Source of the DNA: a virus
Strand: one strand, 5' to 3'
IMG/VR virus record: IMGVR_UViG_3300008267_000477
Coordinates: 1-53,029 of that record
Length of the DNA stretch: 53,029 nucleotides
Within the stretch, counting starts at the first letter, position 1. Each line of letters starts with the position of its first letter. This document shows, one piece after another, positions 28,389 through 38,400 of the stretch. The notes below the pieces were generated by a model. That model searched no databases and had not been told where the DNA came from. It worked only from the letters and a program-made list of their open reading frames with translations. The position numbers and the translations under genes were made by a program.

Positions 28389-29192
28389 ATGAATTTAACA
28401 GCAGAACAATTGCAAGAGAACTTTGATAAGTTGATTGGACTTATTGAAGAACACATCTCCAGTCCTAGAAAGGAAAAACTAATCGAGATGTACAAAGATC
28501 ATCAAGAGCGCTTAATGCTTATGCCAGCAAGTGGAAACATCAACTACCACAACTGCTTTCCTGGCGGTTATGTTGATCATGTTAATCGCGTAGTTAATTG
28601 TTCATTAGAACTAGCGCGCGTTTGGACTACTCTAGGTGCTGAGATAGACTTCACATTAGAAGAGCTAGTGTTTGCAGCAATCAATCATGATTTAGGAAAG
28701 ATGGGTACTGAGCAAGCAGAACAATATATTCCAAACCCTTCTGAGTGGCATAGAAAGAATCAAGGAAAGATTTACACTAACAATCCAGCAAACTCATTTA
28801 TGACAGTACCGGATAGAAGTTTAAAGCTTCTAGCTGATAGAGGTATTACTGTAACGGATAATGAGTGGTTTGGAATCAAGTTACACGATGGTATGTATGA
28901 AGAAGCTAATAAAGCTTACTTTGTTAACTTCAATCCAGACAGTGCTTTGAGAACAAATTTACCTTACCTTCTACATCACGCAGATATGCTAGCATCTCGC
29001 ATTGAGAAAGCAAAGTCAGCAGGAACTATTCAAGTAACTCCTAGTCCCACAGCAAAAGTAACAAAGCGTGCTGCGCAGATTCCTGATAGCGCTACAGAAG
29101 CTGAAAAGGAAGACTTGGTTATACTGCGAAAGCTATGTAAGATTTATTTCAGCTATTTACTTTCGATTCAGAAATACTCGCGATCATATTAA
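28389..29192 (+). CDS. HD-domain phosphohydrolase, probably frameshifted at its end
   Basis: A 267-residue protein as read. The HD-domain metal site is visible: YHNCFPGGYVDHVNRV, INHDLGK with H100-D101, KLHDGMYEEANKAYF and LLHHADMLASRI. HD-domain enzymes hydrolyse nucleotides or related phosphate esters. The reading frame ends in an unlikely stretch, SYLLSIQKYSRSY, while the +1 frame continues with well-formed coding sequence to 29346. Removing one T at 29156-29158 would join them into about 318 residues (SYYFRFRNTRDHIKEVDRLG). The gene starts 1 nt after the zinc-ribbon gene. Confidence 0.8.
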   Translation: MNLTAEQLQENFDKLIGLIEEHISSPRKEKLIEMYKDHQERLMLMPASGNINYHNCFPGGYVDHVNRVVNCSLELARVWTTLGAEIDFTLEELVFAAINHDLGKMGTEQAEQYIPNPSEWHRKNQGKIYTNNPANSFMTVPDRSLKLLADRGITVTDNEWFGIKLHDGMYEEANKAYFVNFNPDSALRTNLPYLLHHADMLASRIEKAKSAGTIQVTPSPTAKVTKRAAQIPDSATEAEKEDLVILRKLCKIYFSYLLSIQKYSRSY

Positions 29193-29346
29193 GGAAGTTG
29201 ATCGTTTAGGATCATTTCAAGCTGACGATGAGGTAGGTTTTATTTTTAAAGAAATAGATCAATCAGTAGATGATCTATATACATTTATTACACGATATGT
29301 TAACACAGACACCAAAGATGAAAAAGACGAGAAAGCCGAAGACTAA
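29157..29346 (+). other. Displaced 3' coding part of HD-domain gene (+1 frame)
   Basis: This frame has no ATG in the region, yet reads as good protein: RFRNTRDHIKEVDRLGSFQA, then DDEVGFIFKEIDQSVDDLYT and a charged end DTKDEKDEKAED. It is best read as the C-terminus of the HD-domain protein, reached by a +1 shift at a T run near 29156. A single-base error, a real mutation or programmed frameshifting would all give this picture. Confidence 0.55.
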
Positions 29347-30025
29347 GAGAATGTACTTCGGGCCCGAAGTCGACTTAGAGATAATCAAATACAACGAAAC
29401 AAGTGATGAGTTCGAGAGAAGTAGAATCTACCAAAAAGGAATCCAAGCTGCATTTGAAAAGTTAGTTGAGAACATCATACACACTTTCAAATTCTACTAC
29501 ACAGACGATCAAAGTTTACAGCAAGTGCAACATGAAGTTGTCAGCTTCTTAGTAGAGAAGCTTCCTAAGTTTAAGCAGGATAATGGAAAGGCTTTTAGTT
29601 ATTTTAGTATTGTAGCTAAAAACTATTGCATTCTCAAAAACAAAAGTAACTACAAAAAGCTCACTAGCCATGATAGATTAGATTCATCCTCCGACTTAAT
29701 GGATAATGTAGTAGATATGGAGGAGTATGAAAATCAACTAAGCAATTTTGTTTCGAAGTTTGTTGATTACTGGGATGCTAATGTTGAAACTACTTTCCCT
29801 AAAAAAAGCGATCAAAGAATAGCGTATGCAGTTGTCGAGTTATTTCGTAAAAGAGATTCTATTGAACTGTTTAACAAGAAGGCGTTGTATATTTACATCC
29901 GCGAAATGTCAGATGCAAATACTCAGCAGATCACAAAAATGGTTAAGTGTATGAAGGAGAAGTACAAAGTAATGTATAACGATTACCTAACCTTAGGTTA
30001 CATGCCTACTAATAAAGTATATTAA
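29318..30025 (+). CDS. gp55-like sigma factor for late transcription
   Basis: A 235-residue protein resembling the T4 gp55 family of late-transcription sigma factors. The N-terminus MKKTRKPKTKRMYFGPEVD, then AFEKLVENIIHTFKFYYTDD, KAFSYFSIVAKNYCILKNKS and a C-terminal half ALYIYIREMSDANTQQITKM match the pattern I know from T4-like and cyanophage gp55 proteins. These bind host RNA polymerase core and recognise a short AT-rich -10-type promoter. I chose ATG 29318 over 29270 because it gives the family-like N-terminus. The TATTTATA motifs in this window are the likely targets. Confidence 0.82.
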   Translation: MKKTRKPKTKRMYFGPEVDLEIIKYNETSDEFERSRIYQKGIQAAFEKLVENIIHTFKFYYTDDQSLQQVQHEVVSFLVEKLPKFKQDNGKAFSYFSIVAKNYCILKNKSNYKKLTSHDRLDSSSDLMDNVVDMEEYENQLSNFVSKFVDYWDANVETTFPKKSDQRIAYAVVELFRKRDSIELFNKKALYIYIREMSDANTQQITKMVKCMKEKYKVMYNDYLTLGYMPTNKVY

Positions 30026-30273
30026 TGTTAATTGTAGTAAACAAAGAAGAGTTACTAGAATTTCTGCAGAAGGATTTAAAAAGTTGGGAATCTATTGGAG
30101 GAGGTCCCAACTTTTCTGCGTTTGAATTTAATCCAAAAAAGATATCACCTCAAGAGTTAGAGGAATTAGGTTACTACGAAAATAGAGATGCATGGGTTGC
30201 AGGAGTTCAAGTAGCTAAATTGCAACAATACATTGATCAAATACAAAACGCAGAGTCTTTGCGTATCTCGTAG
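30025..30273 (+). CDS. Small hypothetical protein after late sigma
   Basis: An 82-residue protein overlapping the sigma stop (TAATG). It starts MLIVVNKEELLEFLQKDLKS and contains a WESIGGGPNFSAFEFNPKKI segment. Fold and function unknown. The tight coupling suggests it is made together with the sigma factor and might be a co-factor, which is inference. Confidence 0.65.
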   Translation: MLIVVNKEELLEFLQKDLKSWESIGGGPNFSAFEFNPKKISPQELEELGYYENRDAWVAGVQVAKLQQYIDQIQNAESLRIS

Positions 30274-30291
30274 CAATTTCTAACTCATCGC

Positions 30292-30299
30292 TATTTATT
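30292..30299 (+). promoter_or_regulatory. Late-promoter-like CTATTTATT
   Basis: TATTTATT, 13 nt before the first gene of the baseplate operon at 30313. Confidence 0.6.
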
Positions 30300-30312
30300 A
30301 ACAAAGAGTGTT

Positions 30313-30660
30313 ATGGATAAGGATAGCAAATTATTTGACGATAAGTCTTTTTCAGATCTACTTCGAGATGTGTACACAAACACAAAAAAGAAGGAAAACC
30401 AGATTAATGGTTTGATTGATCAGTTAAAGCCTATGATTAAGAGTATGACTGATGCTTCAGTGATGGTGCCACTTGTTAAGGAGTACCTCGAGGTGTCTGT
30501 AAAGAATGACGATAACTTAGTTCGGTTGACAGCAATTGTACAGAGATTGTTAGTTACAAATTCCAAACCTAATGCAGAGGGTGAGTTAGGATTGACGGAT
30601 GCAGAACGAGCTCAGCTGATGTCAGAAGCTCAAGAAATTTTAGATAAAAGCATCAAGTAA
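30313..30660 (+). CDS. Helical protein opening the baseplate operon
   Basis: A 115-residue helical, charged protein (LRDVYTNTKKKENQINGLID, then QLKPMIKSMTDASVMVPLVK). No family recognised. It shares its stop with the next start (TAATG), so it is coupled to the baseplate hub-like gene. It could be a chaperone or a minor structural protein. Confidence 0.68.
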   Translation: MDKDSKLFDDKSFSDLLRDVYTNTKKKENQINGLIDQLKPMIKSMTDASVMVPLVKEYLEVSVKNDDNLVRLTAIVQRLLVTNSKPNAEGELGLTDAERAQLMSEAQEILDKSIK

Positions 30661-31661
30661 TGGGGATGTTTGATTTCCATAAAAGTCAATTCACAGGAGG
30701 TCCATCAACACCACCAGGCGGAACAAAGCAGAGAGTGTTTCCTGCAGTCGTAATAGAGGTGTGCTACGATGATAGTTCTAATTTATGGGAAACACCTGCC
30801 GATGTTGGTAAGATAAGATTTAAAGATGTGGGTAATGCATTCTTCTTTACTCCAAAAGCTGAATCGGAATTAGTAACTGTAGCATGGCCTTTGAATAGAG
30901 GTATATCACAGTACCCTGTTCCAGGGGAGCAGGTGTTGATATTTGAAGCTTTTGGTGATATTAAATTACCTAATGTTGGCGCAATGCAAAAGTTGCACTT
31001 CTATGCATCACCAATAAGCGCTACTCACAATCCAACCTACAATCAGCAACCCTTTGTAATGACTAGCACAAAGACGATTGAGAAGGGTACAAAGATTCCA
31101 ATATCTGTTGCAGAAAAGCGTTTCGAAAAACAGCTGCAAGATAAGCAAAAGTTTAGAGAGGGTAGTGATACTAAGATATACAAACAGCTAACACCATACG
31201 AAGGTGACTTTATTGTTCAAGGAAGAAATGGAAACACACTAAGACTGTCCTCTACGGGAAAGACCGCTGAAAAGGATGAGGCACCGTGGAAGAGTTATGG
31301 ACAGACTGGTGATCCAATAACAATTCTCAGAGTTAGCACAGACAATACGACTAACCCCGACGATCAGTATACAAAAGAAGATATTAACAAAGACGCAGGA
31401 TCTATTTATATGTGCTCTTCTCAAAACGTAGAGTTGACATTGCAATGTACTGCTAAGATGAAATCGTGGTTAGCAACTTACGACATTACAGAAGGTGAGA
31501 AATTAGAAAGAGTACCATCGAATAGTAAGCTGTTTGAAAAAGATGAGCGTTACGCTAAGATTGTTGATATGGCAAAACCAATAGCACAAGAGTATACACC
31601 AGCCGGACCTGGTAGCCCGCAAGGAGCTAATCCAGCAACACCTGCAAGTGGTTCTAATTAG
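30660..31661 (+). CDS. Baseplate hub-like structural protein
   Basis: A 333-residue protein. An OB-like part near residues 20-110 contains YPVPGEQVLIFEAFGD. The segment GDFIVQGRNGNTLRLSSTGK with GDPITILRVSTDNT and KDAGSIYMCSSQNVELTLQ resembles a conserved hub or spike-associated protein of T4-like cyanophages as I recall it. The C-terminus is Pro/Gly/Ala-rich. Position just upstream of muramidase, spike and peptidase genes supports a place at the central hub of the baseplate. Confidence 0.68.
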   Translation: MGMFDFHKSQFTGGPSTPPGGTKQRVFPAVVIEVCYDDSSNLWETPADVGKIRFKDVGNAFFFTPKAESELVTVAWPLNRGISQYPVPGEQVLIFEAFGDIKLPNVGAMQKLHFYASPISATHNPTYNQQPFVMTSTKTIEKGTKIPISVAEKRFEKQLQDKQKFREGSDTKIYKQLTPYEGDFIVQGRNGNTLRLSSTGKTAEKDEAPWKSYGQTGDPITILRVSTDNTTNPDDQYTKEDINKDAGSIYMCSSQNVELTLQCTAKMKSWLATYDITEGEKLERVPSNSKLFEKDERYAKIVDMAKPIAQEYTPAGPGSPQGANPATPASGSN

Positions 31662-31681
31662 TAATATAAACAAATAATAAC

Positions 31682-32666
31682 ATGCCAGGATTATCAGCAG
31701 CCGAGAAAGCGTTAGAAGATAAAATCACCGGCTTTTGCTAACCAATGCATTGAGATACGGGAGTTGGTAGATAAGAATTACGAAAAGATTGTTTTAGCTG
31801 CAATTAAGCAAGCAGTAAGTCAATCTGGAGTATCTCCTAGAATTCGCCCAACTACATTGGCTGATTTGTGTGAAAAGTTTTTAATTCCACAAGTTCAGAA
31901 GTTTGAAGGTGGTTGGGGAGATCACCCGAATGATTCCGGTGGTCCTACAATGCGAGGTGTAATTACTATGACGTTTCAGGGTTACTATCGTAGGTTGTTT
32001 ATAGAGTGGCCACGACTAGCTGGGTTGGGAGAAATTGCTACTAAGGCTGAGGCGTTAGCTAAAAACTATCCAGGAATTGTAGCTGGATCGAATAGAGGAG
32101 AGCACGTAAAGGGTGCCTTATATCATTTCAATTCTAGTCACAAAGTTGCATCTATGTTTATCTGGGGAGGTTTATGTGATGCAGGTACTGGATACCCAAT
32201 TGTTGTAATGTCAGCAGATGCGTGGTTAGGTTATATTCAGTTTGAAATGTGCTGGGGAGGTGGTCCAGGTTCTGTGTTTGGATCAGGAAAGGCTCAATTT
32301 GACGTTGTTGCAAAAAGCTCCTTTGGACGAGGTGCAATGGGAGTTAATGGTTGGGCTAAGTGGGTATGCAATACTCTAGATCCAGCAAGAGCACCTGAGT
32401 TTGCTTCAGCATGCTTTGCATCACAAGTAGGATTCTACGATAGAATTAGTCGAGCTGGAAGCAAAAACAACGTGTTCCGAAAAGGATGGTTTAATCGACT
32501 TATCAACTTTCCAACTTCAGATTTAAAGATGGCCATTATCATAAACGAAGTGTTTAATAAAAATGGCAAAAGCTTATTTAAGTTTGATGAAGCAGAAACA
32601 GCCTTTCTACAGCAGAAAGCAAAGATATATGAATCACTAACAATCAATTACCCAACGGGAGGATAA
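31682..32666 (+). CDS. Tail muramidase (GH108-like), apparent +1 frameshift near start
   Basis: The main reading frame from 31764 encodes 300 residues and includes FEGGWGDHPNDSGGPTMRGV, the catalytic signature of GH108-type muramidases (the Glu of FEGG being catalytic), and a C-terminal FYDRISRAGSKNNVFRKGWF like the peptidoglycan-binding part of that family. It has no ATG start of its own. An ATG at 31682 starts MPGLSAAEKALEDKITGF and hits a stop at 31739-31741; skipping one T of the run 31733-31736 continues into FANQCIEIRELVDKNYEKI, giving 327 residues. The position before the spike gene suggests a T4 gp5-like role in cutting peptidoglycan during DNA entry. Confidence 0.78.
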
Positions 32667-32667
32667 G

Positions 32668-33633
32668 ATGCCACAGTTATCGTACGCCGAGATATTAGAA
32701 AGAGTCAAGAAGGAAGGTGGCATAGAAGGCGCCCTGAAAGGGACGTCTAGTGGCGGTTCTGGATTTGGTGGCGAAGGAGAGGGTTCAGATTCAGCAGCAG
32801 GAGGTGGTGGATTTAATCCACAAGATCTCGTAGGTAGATCTATTGAAATTGAAGTTAAACAGCTACCCGTCATTGAGTTTCCTATGGAAGATCTCCAGTA
32901 TTCATCTGGAGTAAAAAAAGGAAAAAACAACGACGTAAACTCACTACTAAGTGTAAAGGATGGTAATGGTGGGAAGATTAACGATTTCAAGAAAGGAACT
33001 GGTCAGGTTATCATAAGTAGTAACCGACTCATAATGAATGCATCGAAAGAGCATTTGATGATGTTTGGTAAGGAGGGAGTAGCAGTAGCATCTCCAGGTC
33101 CAGTCAATATGGACTCTGAGACTTCAATAACCTTATTTGGTGAAAAGGGATTGTTCTTGGGAGTACCAAATAAAGGAGAACCAATTAAGGAAGAAATTCC
33201 ACTACCAAAGTCGAAAGGAGATCCAACACCAGACGAACTCTACGAACCGTTAGTGTTGGGTATTAAGTTGGCAAACATATTAGAAGACTTTTTGTTGATT
33301 CTAAAAAACGCAAACATAATTACACCAATTGGACAAGCGTATTTCAGAGAAGACACCCAGTGGGAATTGGCCAGCTTACAAGCACGTATTCCCGAAATGC
33401 TAAGCACCTTTGCGTATATTGATGGAATTAGTCATAGCAAACCGGATCCAGCTCCGGCAGCTCCAGAAAAACTAACACCATACCCAACTAAGTTAGTAGG
33501 TACAATTACAGCAATAGGTGATTCACCAGTGAATAGTAACACATCAACAAACAATCCTGCAACTGGACCTATAACGTCGCCGTTAGCGGAAACACCAGGA
33601 TTCTTTGAAAGTTTAGATTTATTCCCATTCTAA
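32668..33633 (+). CDS. Baseplate spike-like protein
   Basis: A 321-residue protein with a Gly/Ser-rich linker at residues ~22-50, then a set of short strands (VIISSNRLIMNASKEHLMMF, GVAVASPGPVNMDSETSITL) that suit the triple-stranded beta-helix of a gp5/VgrG-like spike. The C-terminus is Pro/Thr/Ser-rich. It begins 1 nt after the muramidase stop, so in this phage the lysozyme and needle of the T4 gp5 type seem to be on separate polypeptides. Inference from order and pattern. Confidence 0.65.
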   Translation: MPQLSYAEILERVKKEGGIEGALKGTSSGGSGFGGEGEGSDSAAGGGGFNPQDLVGRSIEIEVKQLPVIEFPMEDLQYSSGVKKGKNNDVNSLLSVKDGNGGKINDFKKGTGQVIISSNRLIMNASKEHLMMFGKEGVAVASPGPVNMDSETSITLFGEKGLFLGVPNKGEPIKEEIPLPKSKGDPTPDELYEPLVLGIKLANILEDFLLILKNANIITPIGQAYFREDTQWELASLQARIPEMLSTFAYIDGISHSKPDPAPAAPEKLTPYPTKLVGTITAIGDSPVNSNTSTNNPATGPITSPLAETPGFFESLDLFPF

Positions 33634-33637
33634 AGTT

Positions 33638-35419
33638 ATGGCAGATTTAAAAGGAAAGATAGGACAAATACCAACTGGAGCAGTAGTTTTTACGGAAGCG
33701 TATCCGTTGTGGACTAGAATGTTGGAGGATTTAAAAAAAGATAAAGGTCTTGAGTTGAAAGTAGTTCAAGGTTATGTGTCTAAGTTTGAAATAGTAGATC
33801 AACTACGAAAGCTAGCTAAAGACAAAGCACCGCAATCGGATCCAGCACTAGCTTCGTTGTTAGATCCTAAAGCTAAAATTGAAGACATATTAGGTATAAA
33901 ACCTAAAACCTCAGGTTCCGCAGCGACGGGCTCTGCAGCAACTGGCTCAGCAGCAACGGGCTCCGCTGCGACAAGCTCATCGGCAACTGGCGCATCCGGC
34001 TCAGCTACACCAGCCTTTCCGTCGGGTTCTTATGAAAAGTTGGAAAACTACATAAAGACTTTGACAGCAGCAGATTACGAGCCACCACTGAGTGTTAAGC
34101 AAAAAAGCCCAACACAGACCTTTGACGTACCACCCTTCCCAGGAAGCGTAGCTGAGGATCCGAGACGAACTGGAAAAGTGTTTGTAGTGGAAGGGGAGGC
34201 TCTCAAAAATAAAGACTTATTGACTTGGATATACAATAACAGCTTACTTTATGGGTTTCTACCGTACGGTAGTCCTGAGCCAAAAGCGTTTTATTACGTA
34301 GGTAAGGATAAGGTAAAAGAGTTAGTAAAGACAGCAAACGATGTTGGTAAAATAGTATCATCTTTTTTGCAGACAACCTTACCAAAGGACATCATAACTA
34401 TATCAGTAGACAAAGTATTGACCCACAGCTTACTTCCACCAGGAGGTTATGAGTTTGCTGATCCAGGTAACTTAGATGAAATCGTAGGAACAAATAAAGG
34501 AGGTCCTGAGCAAATTACAAATAACGCCAAGAAGCAGATTAAGATGTATTTGGTACCAAATGATGGAACGCAAGCAATCAGAGATGACGCTGCCTTCGCG
34601 TACGCTGCTATGAAGGAAGCTGCAAAGAAGGATGGAGTAAATATCCAACTAGGATCTGGATATCGTCCCGCATTTGGAGAGTTTTCTAAAATCAAAACAA
34701 AATCAGGAAAAGAGTTAAGTGTTACGTCACAATACTCTATAAGAAAGAGTAGAGCACCAGGCAAGGGAGAGGATTATTGGCTCACAGCTCCATCAAATGC
34801 CTACTCCCCACAAGTAGCACCTCCAGGAAAATCCAACCATGGTAATGGTATTGGGCTAGATTTAAACACCGGAGGTTATCCATCATATCCAGGATCACCA
34901 TTTAATCAAGGGGGAAAGATAATGGAGTGGCTAACTAAAAATGCACATCGATTTGGTTTTCTGAGATCTGTATCATCTGAGGCGTGGCACTGGGAATACT
35001 ATCCACCTAATAAACCGTACGGAAGCAAGAGTCCTGTTAGTTCAAAAGATGGACCATATGCAATTGTAGCAAAAGGACATTCTAGCTGGGGACCTTATGG
35101 TAACGTAGATTGGCAGAAGCAAGGTGGCTTTGCGGGATCAGTACAGACTGCATCCGCATCAGCAGGTAATGGGGGAACGTCAGCAACAACTACTCCAACA
35201 ACGGCAACAGAACCAGCTGAAGAGTTAGAATCGGATGGAGCAGTAGATTTATCACAAGCATTTGATGAACAAGGAGCAACGCAAGGAGCACCTCAAACCC
35301 AAACTACGGATCAAACTCAAGCACCAGCAGACGACCAGCCAGTTAACCTATCTCAAGCAGGTTTGTTTGACGCAGGAGAAGAAACAAACACAGAACAAAC
35401 AACACCAGAGAATCCATAA
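33638..35419 (+). CDS. Tail-associated M15 D-Ala-D-Ala carboxypeptidase
   Basis: A 593-residue protein. Residues ~92-125 are a SAATG repeat linker. The C-terminal domain has the M15/VanY zinc triad: H401 and D408 in SNHGNGIGLDLN, and H451 in EAWHWEYYP. Family members cut the terminal D-Ala or peptide stems of peptidoglycan. A Thr/Gln/Asp-rich tail follows the catalytic domain. Together with the muramidase it would let the tail tip open both glycan and peptide bonds. It lies between spike-like and coiled-coil structural genes, so it is probably part of the virion. The N-terminal ~90 residues are an unknown helical part. Confidence 0.82.
   Translation: MADLKGKIGQIPTGAVVFTEAYPLWTRMLEDLKKDKGLELKVVQGYVSKFEIVDQLRKLAKDKAPQSDPALASLLDPKAKIEDILGIKPKTSGSAATGSAATGSAATGSAATSSSATGASGSATPAFPSGSYEKLENYIKTLTAADYEPPLSVKQKSPTQTFDVPPFPGSVAEDPRRTGKVFVVEGEALKNKDLLTWIYNNSLLYGFLPYGSPEPKAFYYVGKDKVKELVKTANDVGKIVSSFLQTTLPKDIITISVDKVLTHSLLPPGGYEFADPGNLDEIVGTNKGGPEQITNNAKKQIKMYLVPNDGTQAIRDDAAFAYAAMKEAAKKDGVNIQLGSGYRPAFGEFSKIKTKSGKELSVTSQYSIRKSRAPGKGEDYWLTAPSNAYSPQVAPPGKSNHGNGIGLDLNTGGYPSYPGSPFNQGGKIMEWLTKNAHRFGFLRSVSSEAWHWEYYPPNKPYGSKSPVSSKDGPYAIVAKGHSSWGPYGNVDWQKQGGFAGSVQTASASAGNGGTSATTTPTTATEPAEELESDGAVDLSQAFDEQGATQGAPQTQTTDQTQAPADDQPVNLSQAGLFDAGEETNTEQTTPENP
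33914..33996 (+). repeat. 15-nt tandem repeats coding for SAATG
   Basis: At least four imperfect 15-nt units coding Ser-Ala-Ala-Thr-Gly in the linker of the M15 peptidase protein. Linkers like this change length easily by slippage. Confidence 0.7.
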
Positions 35420-35422
35420 ACA

Positions 35423-38400
35423 ATGCCTTACGATTTTGAAACAATGTTTGTACAACCCCTACTGGCTGATCTAGATGCCGGGGCAATCAGCGGAGCAGAA
35501 GCTTGGTCGTCGGCCATTGTAAAGTATTATTCTATGACAGTCAAAGCTGGATTACCACAAGGAGTCCCGCCATCACTTCCAGCTCCTGGATTAAACCCAA
35601 CAGCACCACCACCCTATCCAATAAATGTTATTGGGATTTCAAACAATCCTAACGAAAAGGCAATGAAAGAAATCATCAAAGCCTTTTTTCTAGCAAAAGA
35701 AATAGCCAACGATAAGGCAGCAGTTCGTAGCCTTGTGAATACAGTTACTCAGTTAGTTGAGAAAATAAAAGTAAGACGAAAGGAGGCACTGGAATTAATA
35801 GAAAATATCAAAAAGTTAGCACTAGAGGTAAAGAATGTACCACAATACATAAAAGAAGTAATCGATGCAGTAAAAGAAATTGTCGAAGAGGATAAGAATA
35901 AAGTCAAAGCTTTATTTGAGTTAATGGATAACTTCAAAGCGGAGTTGTCAGAGCAGCTTACAGCAGAAGATTTTCAACGAGTGTTTAAAGAGGAGTTAGA
36001 CATACTTAATACGTTAAAAAATTTCAAGATACAGTCGTTTGATGATTTAACATCTATCGTAGGCTTCATAGATGGATTGAGGAGTAAGATAGAGCGATTT
36101 AGCAAGAGTAGAGGTAATGCAGCCGGAGGAACGGCTCGAGGTGTTTTTTTTGAAGCGAAACCGAGAGGTGGTGAGTTTGATATTAAGTTGTACTTGTATT
36201 CACGAATAGGTGAGATTCTCGTGTCTATAGAACAACTTGCAAATATAGTATTAGATCCGCCAAACTTTTTGGCTTACGTAGAAAGGTTAAGAACAAAGTC
36301 TCCAAAGTTTGATAGAGCGTTTTTAGCTGTAAGTAAGCTAGATGCTGTTGAACGCTATGTAAAGCCACAAATACTAAAACTCGAAAAGTTAAAGGATCAA
36401 AAGATAAAAGAAATCAAGGAAAAGGTTCAACCAAAGATTGACGAAGTAAAAAAGAAACTTGAAGAAAAGATACAAGAACTATTAAGTAAGAGGAAAGAGG
36501 GGTTGAAGGATAACCTATACACAAAGACAAAAAAACGTGTAACTGACTTTAAAAAAACCCACGGAGCAAAGATCAAGCGAGTAAAAAATGAAATTAAGTT
36601 GATTGAGAAGGCAATTAAGCAGCTTAACTTAATCGTCGAAAAATCAAAAACACTAAAATCATCTTTAGAAACTGAATTTGAAATAATAAAAAGCGAGTTA
36701 ATACTACTACGCGATAATGCAAAAGAAGGTGTTTACGTTGATAAATTTAAAGACATCCAAGATGATCTAAAAAAGGCATTAGCAAAGTCGACTAAACCAA
36801 ACATCATAAAAGACGCCACAGGTTACAATCCAATACTACCTACAGGAAATAGTCCAAACCCACTTGACAATCCACCACGCTTAACGAGTGTTGAGATAAA
36901 ACAAGAGTATCTGGCACAAGTTGAGAGGAATGTGGGAGGTCCAGGCGACTTGGAGAGAACGAGAGCACTACGGAGAGAGCTTAAGAATGACATAGTAGAG
37001 GAGCCTAACGCTGATCAAGTTTATTTATACATGGAGCAGTTGGGTTTAGGTGACTTTTCGCAAGTAGTACTGAGTGTAATCTCAGAATCAAAAACAAGCT
37101 TAGACACTTTTAAACTCCTATTCGAACGACGTTTAACAAAATACAAGGCATACATAGAGGAGATTGAAACCTTAATCGGCGATATCAAAAAGCTATTTGA
37201 TATTCTTCAAGATATCCGTGAAGGAAAAGGGCCAGCAGGAAAGGCGGCCGATTGGGCAGCAAGGCAAGCTGCATCCTTAAAGAATAGTCAAGTAGGGCAA
37301 AATGTAGGTAGGTGGTTAGAAGGACAGGCAGCTTCTTTGAAAGAGCTTATGATGGACTTGGTAAAAAAAGTAGAACCGCTTATCAATAAAGCACGATCAT
37401 GGATTCAGAAGCAATATAAAAAAGCAAAAAAGTTTATAGAAGAGAAGGTTGCAAAGTTTGAGAAGGAGATAGAGTGGTATCTACTGAAACTTGTTCCACT
37501 TGGTAGCGATAAGAAGGATTTTGAAACAAAGCAAATAGAGATTGAAGCAAGAAAGTTAAAAGTCGATCATTACAAAAAACAAATACAATACTACTCAAAG
37601 CTGAGCCAAGCTATAGGTAAAGCAGCTCGAGGAGGTGTAGCCTTACAAAAAAGCATATTCACCAACAACCAATATAGTTTAGCGGCAAATGAAAGGCATA
37701 TAAAAAACATAACAGACGGTGTATTTGATTACAAAAAGTTAAGAGCAAACAACGATCCCACAATCAGCGCAGCCTTAGATGTAGAGAAGAAGGAGTTTTT
37801 AGCTCAAATGGCAGATCTCACTGTAATAGAGATGACCGTGTATGGTTTAATAGAATTCTTTAAGGTGGTTACAAATGGAAAGGAGTACTTAGAAGATTGG
37901 GATCGACTTGTAGCTAGCATTGAAGATACTACACTAAAACCAGCCTTAGATGCTCTAACTGCTGTTTACAAAAATCCACCAAAAGATCCTCGACAAATAA
38001 TAAACCTCGTAGAAGATACGATGAATACGTCAAACATATTCAACCTCTTCACAAAGACAGCTTTCATAGACGGTTTAGTTGCCTTGGAACAGAAACATCT
38101 AGGAAGAGTGCGAGAGGTATTAAAATCACTAACAGACGCTAGGTTGCAAGAAGCTGTTGAGAACACAGCAAGTGGAAAGATATCATCCAAAAACGTGTTT
38201 TCTTTTTTAGAAGATCTTAGTGATATCCTAAACAACAAAAAGTCGTTTGTAAAGTTTCTTTTAGAAAAACTAGAGTTTTATTTTAATAAACTAGTTCGTT
38301 TCATTAAGAAAGAAGTCGACAAGATTATCACAGACGTTAAGAAGTACATTGCAAAAAAACTCAAAAAAATAAAAGAGGAGTTCGACATTCAGTTAGAAAA

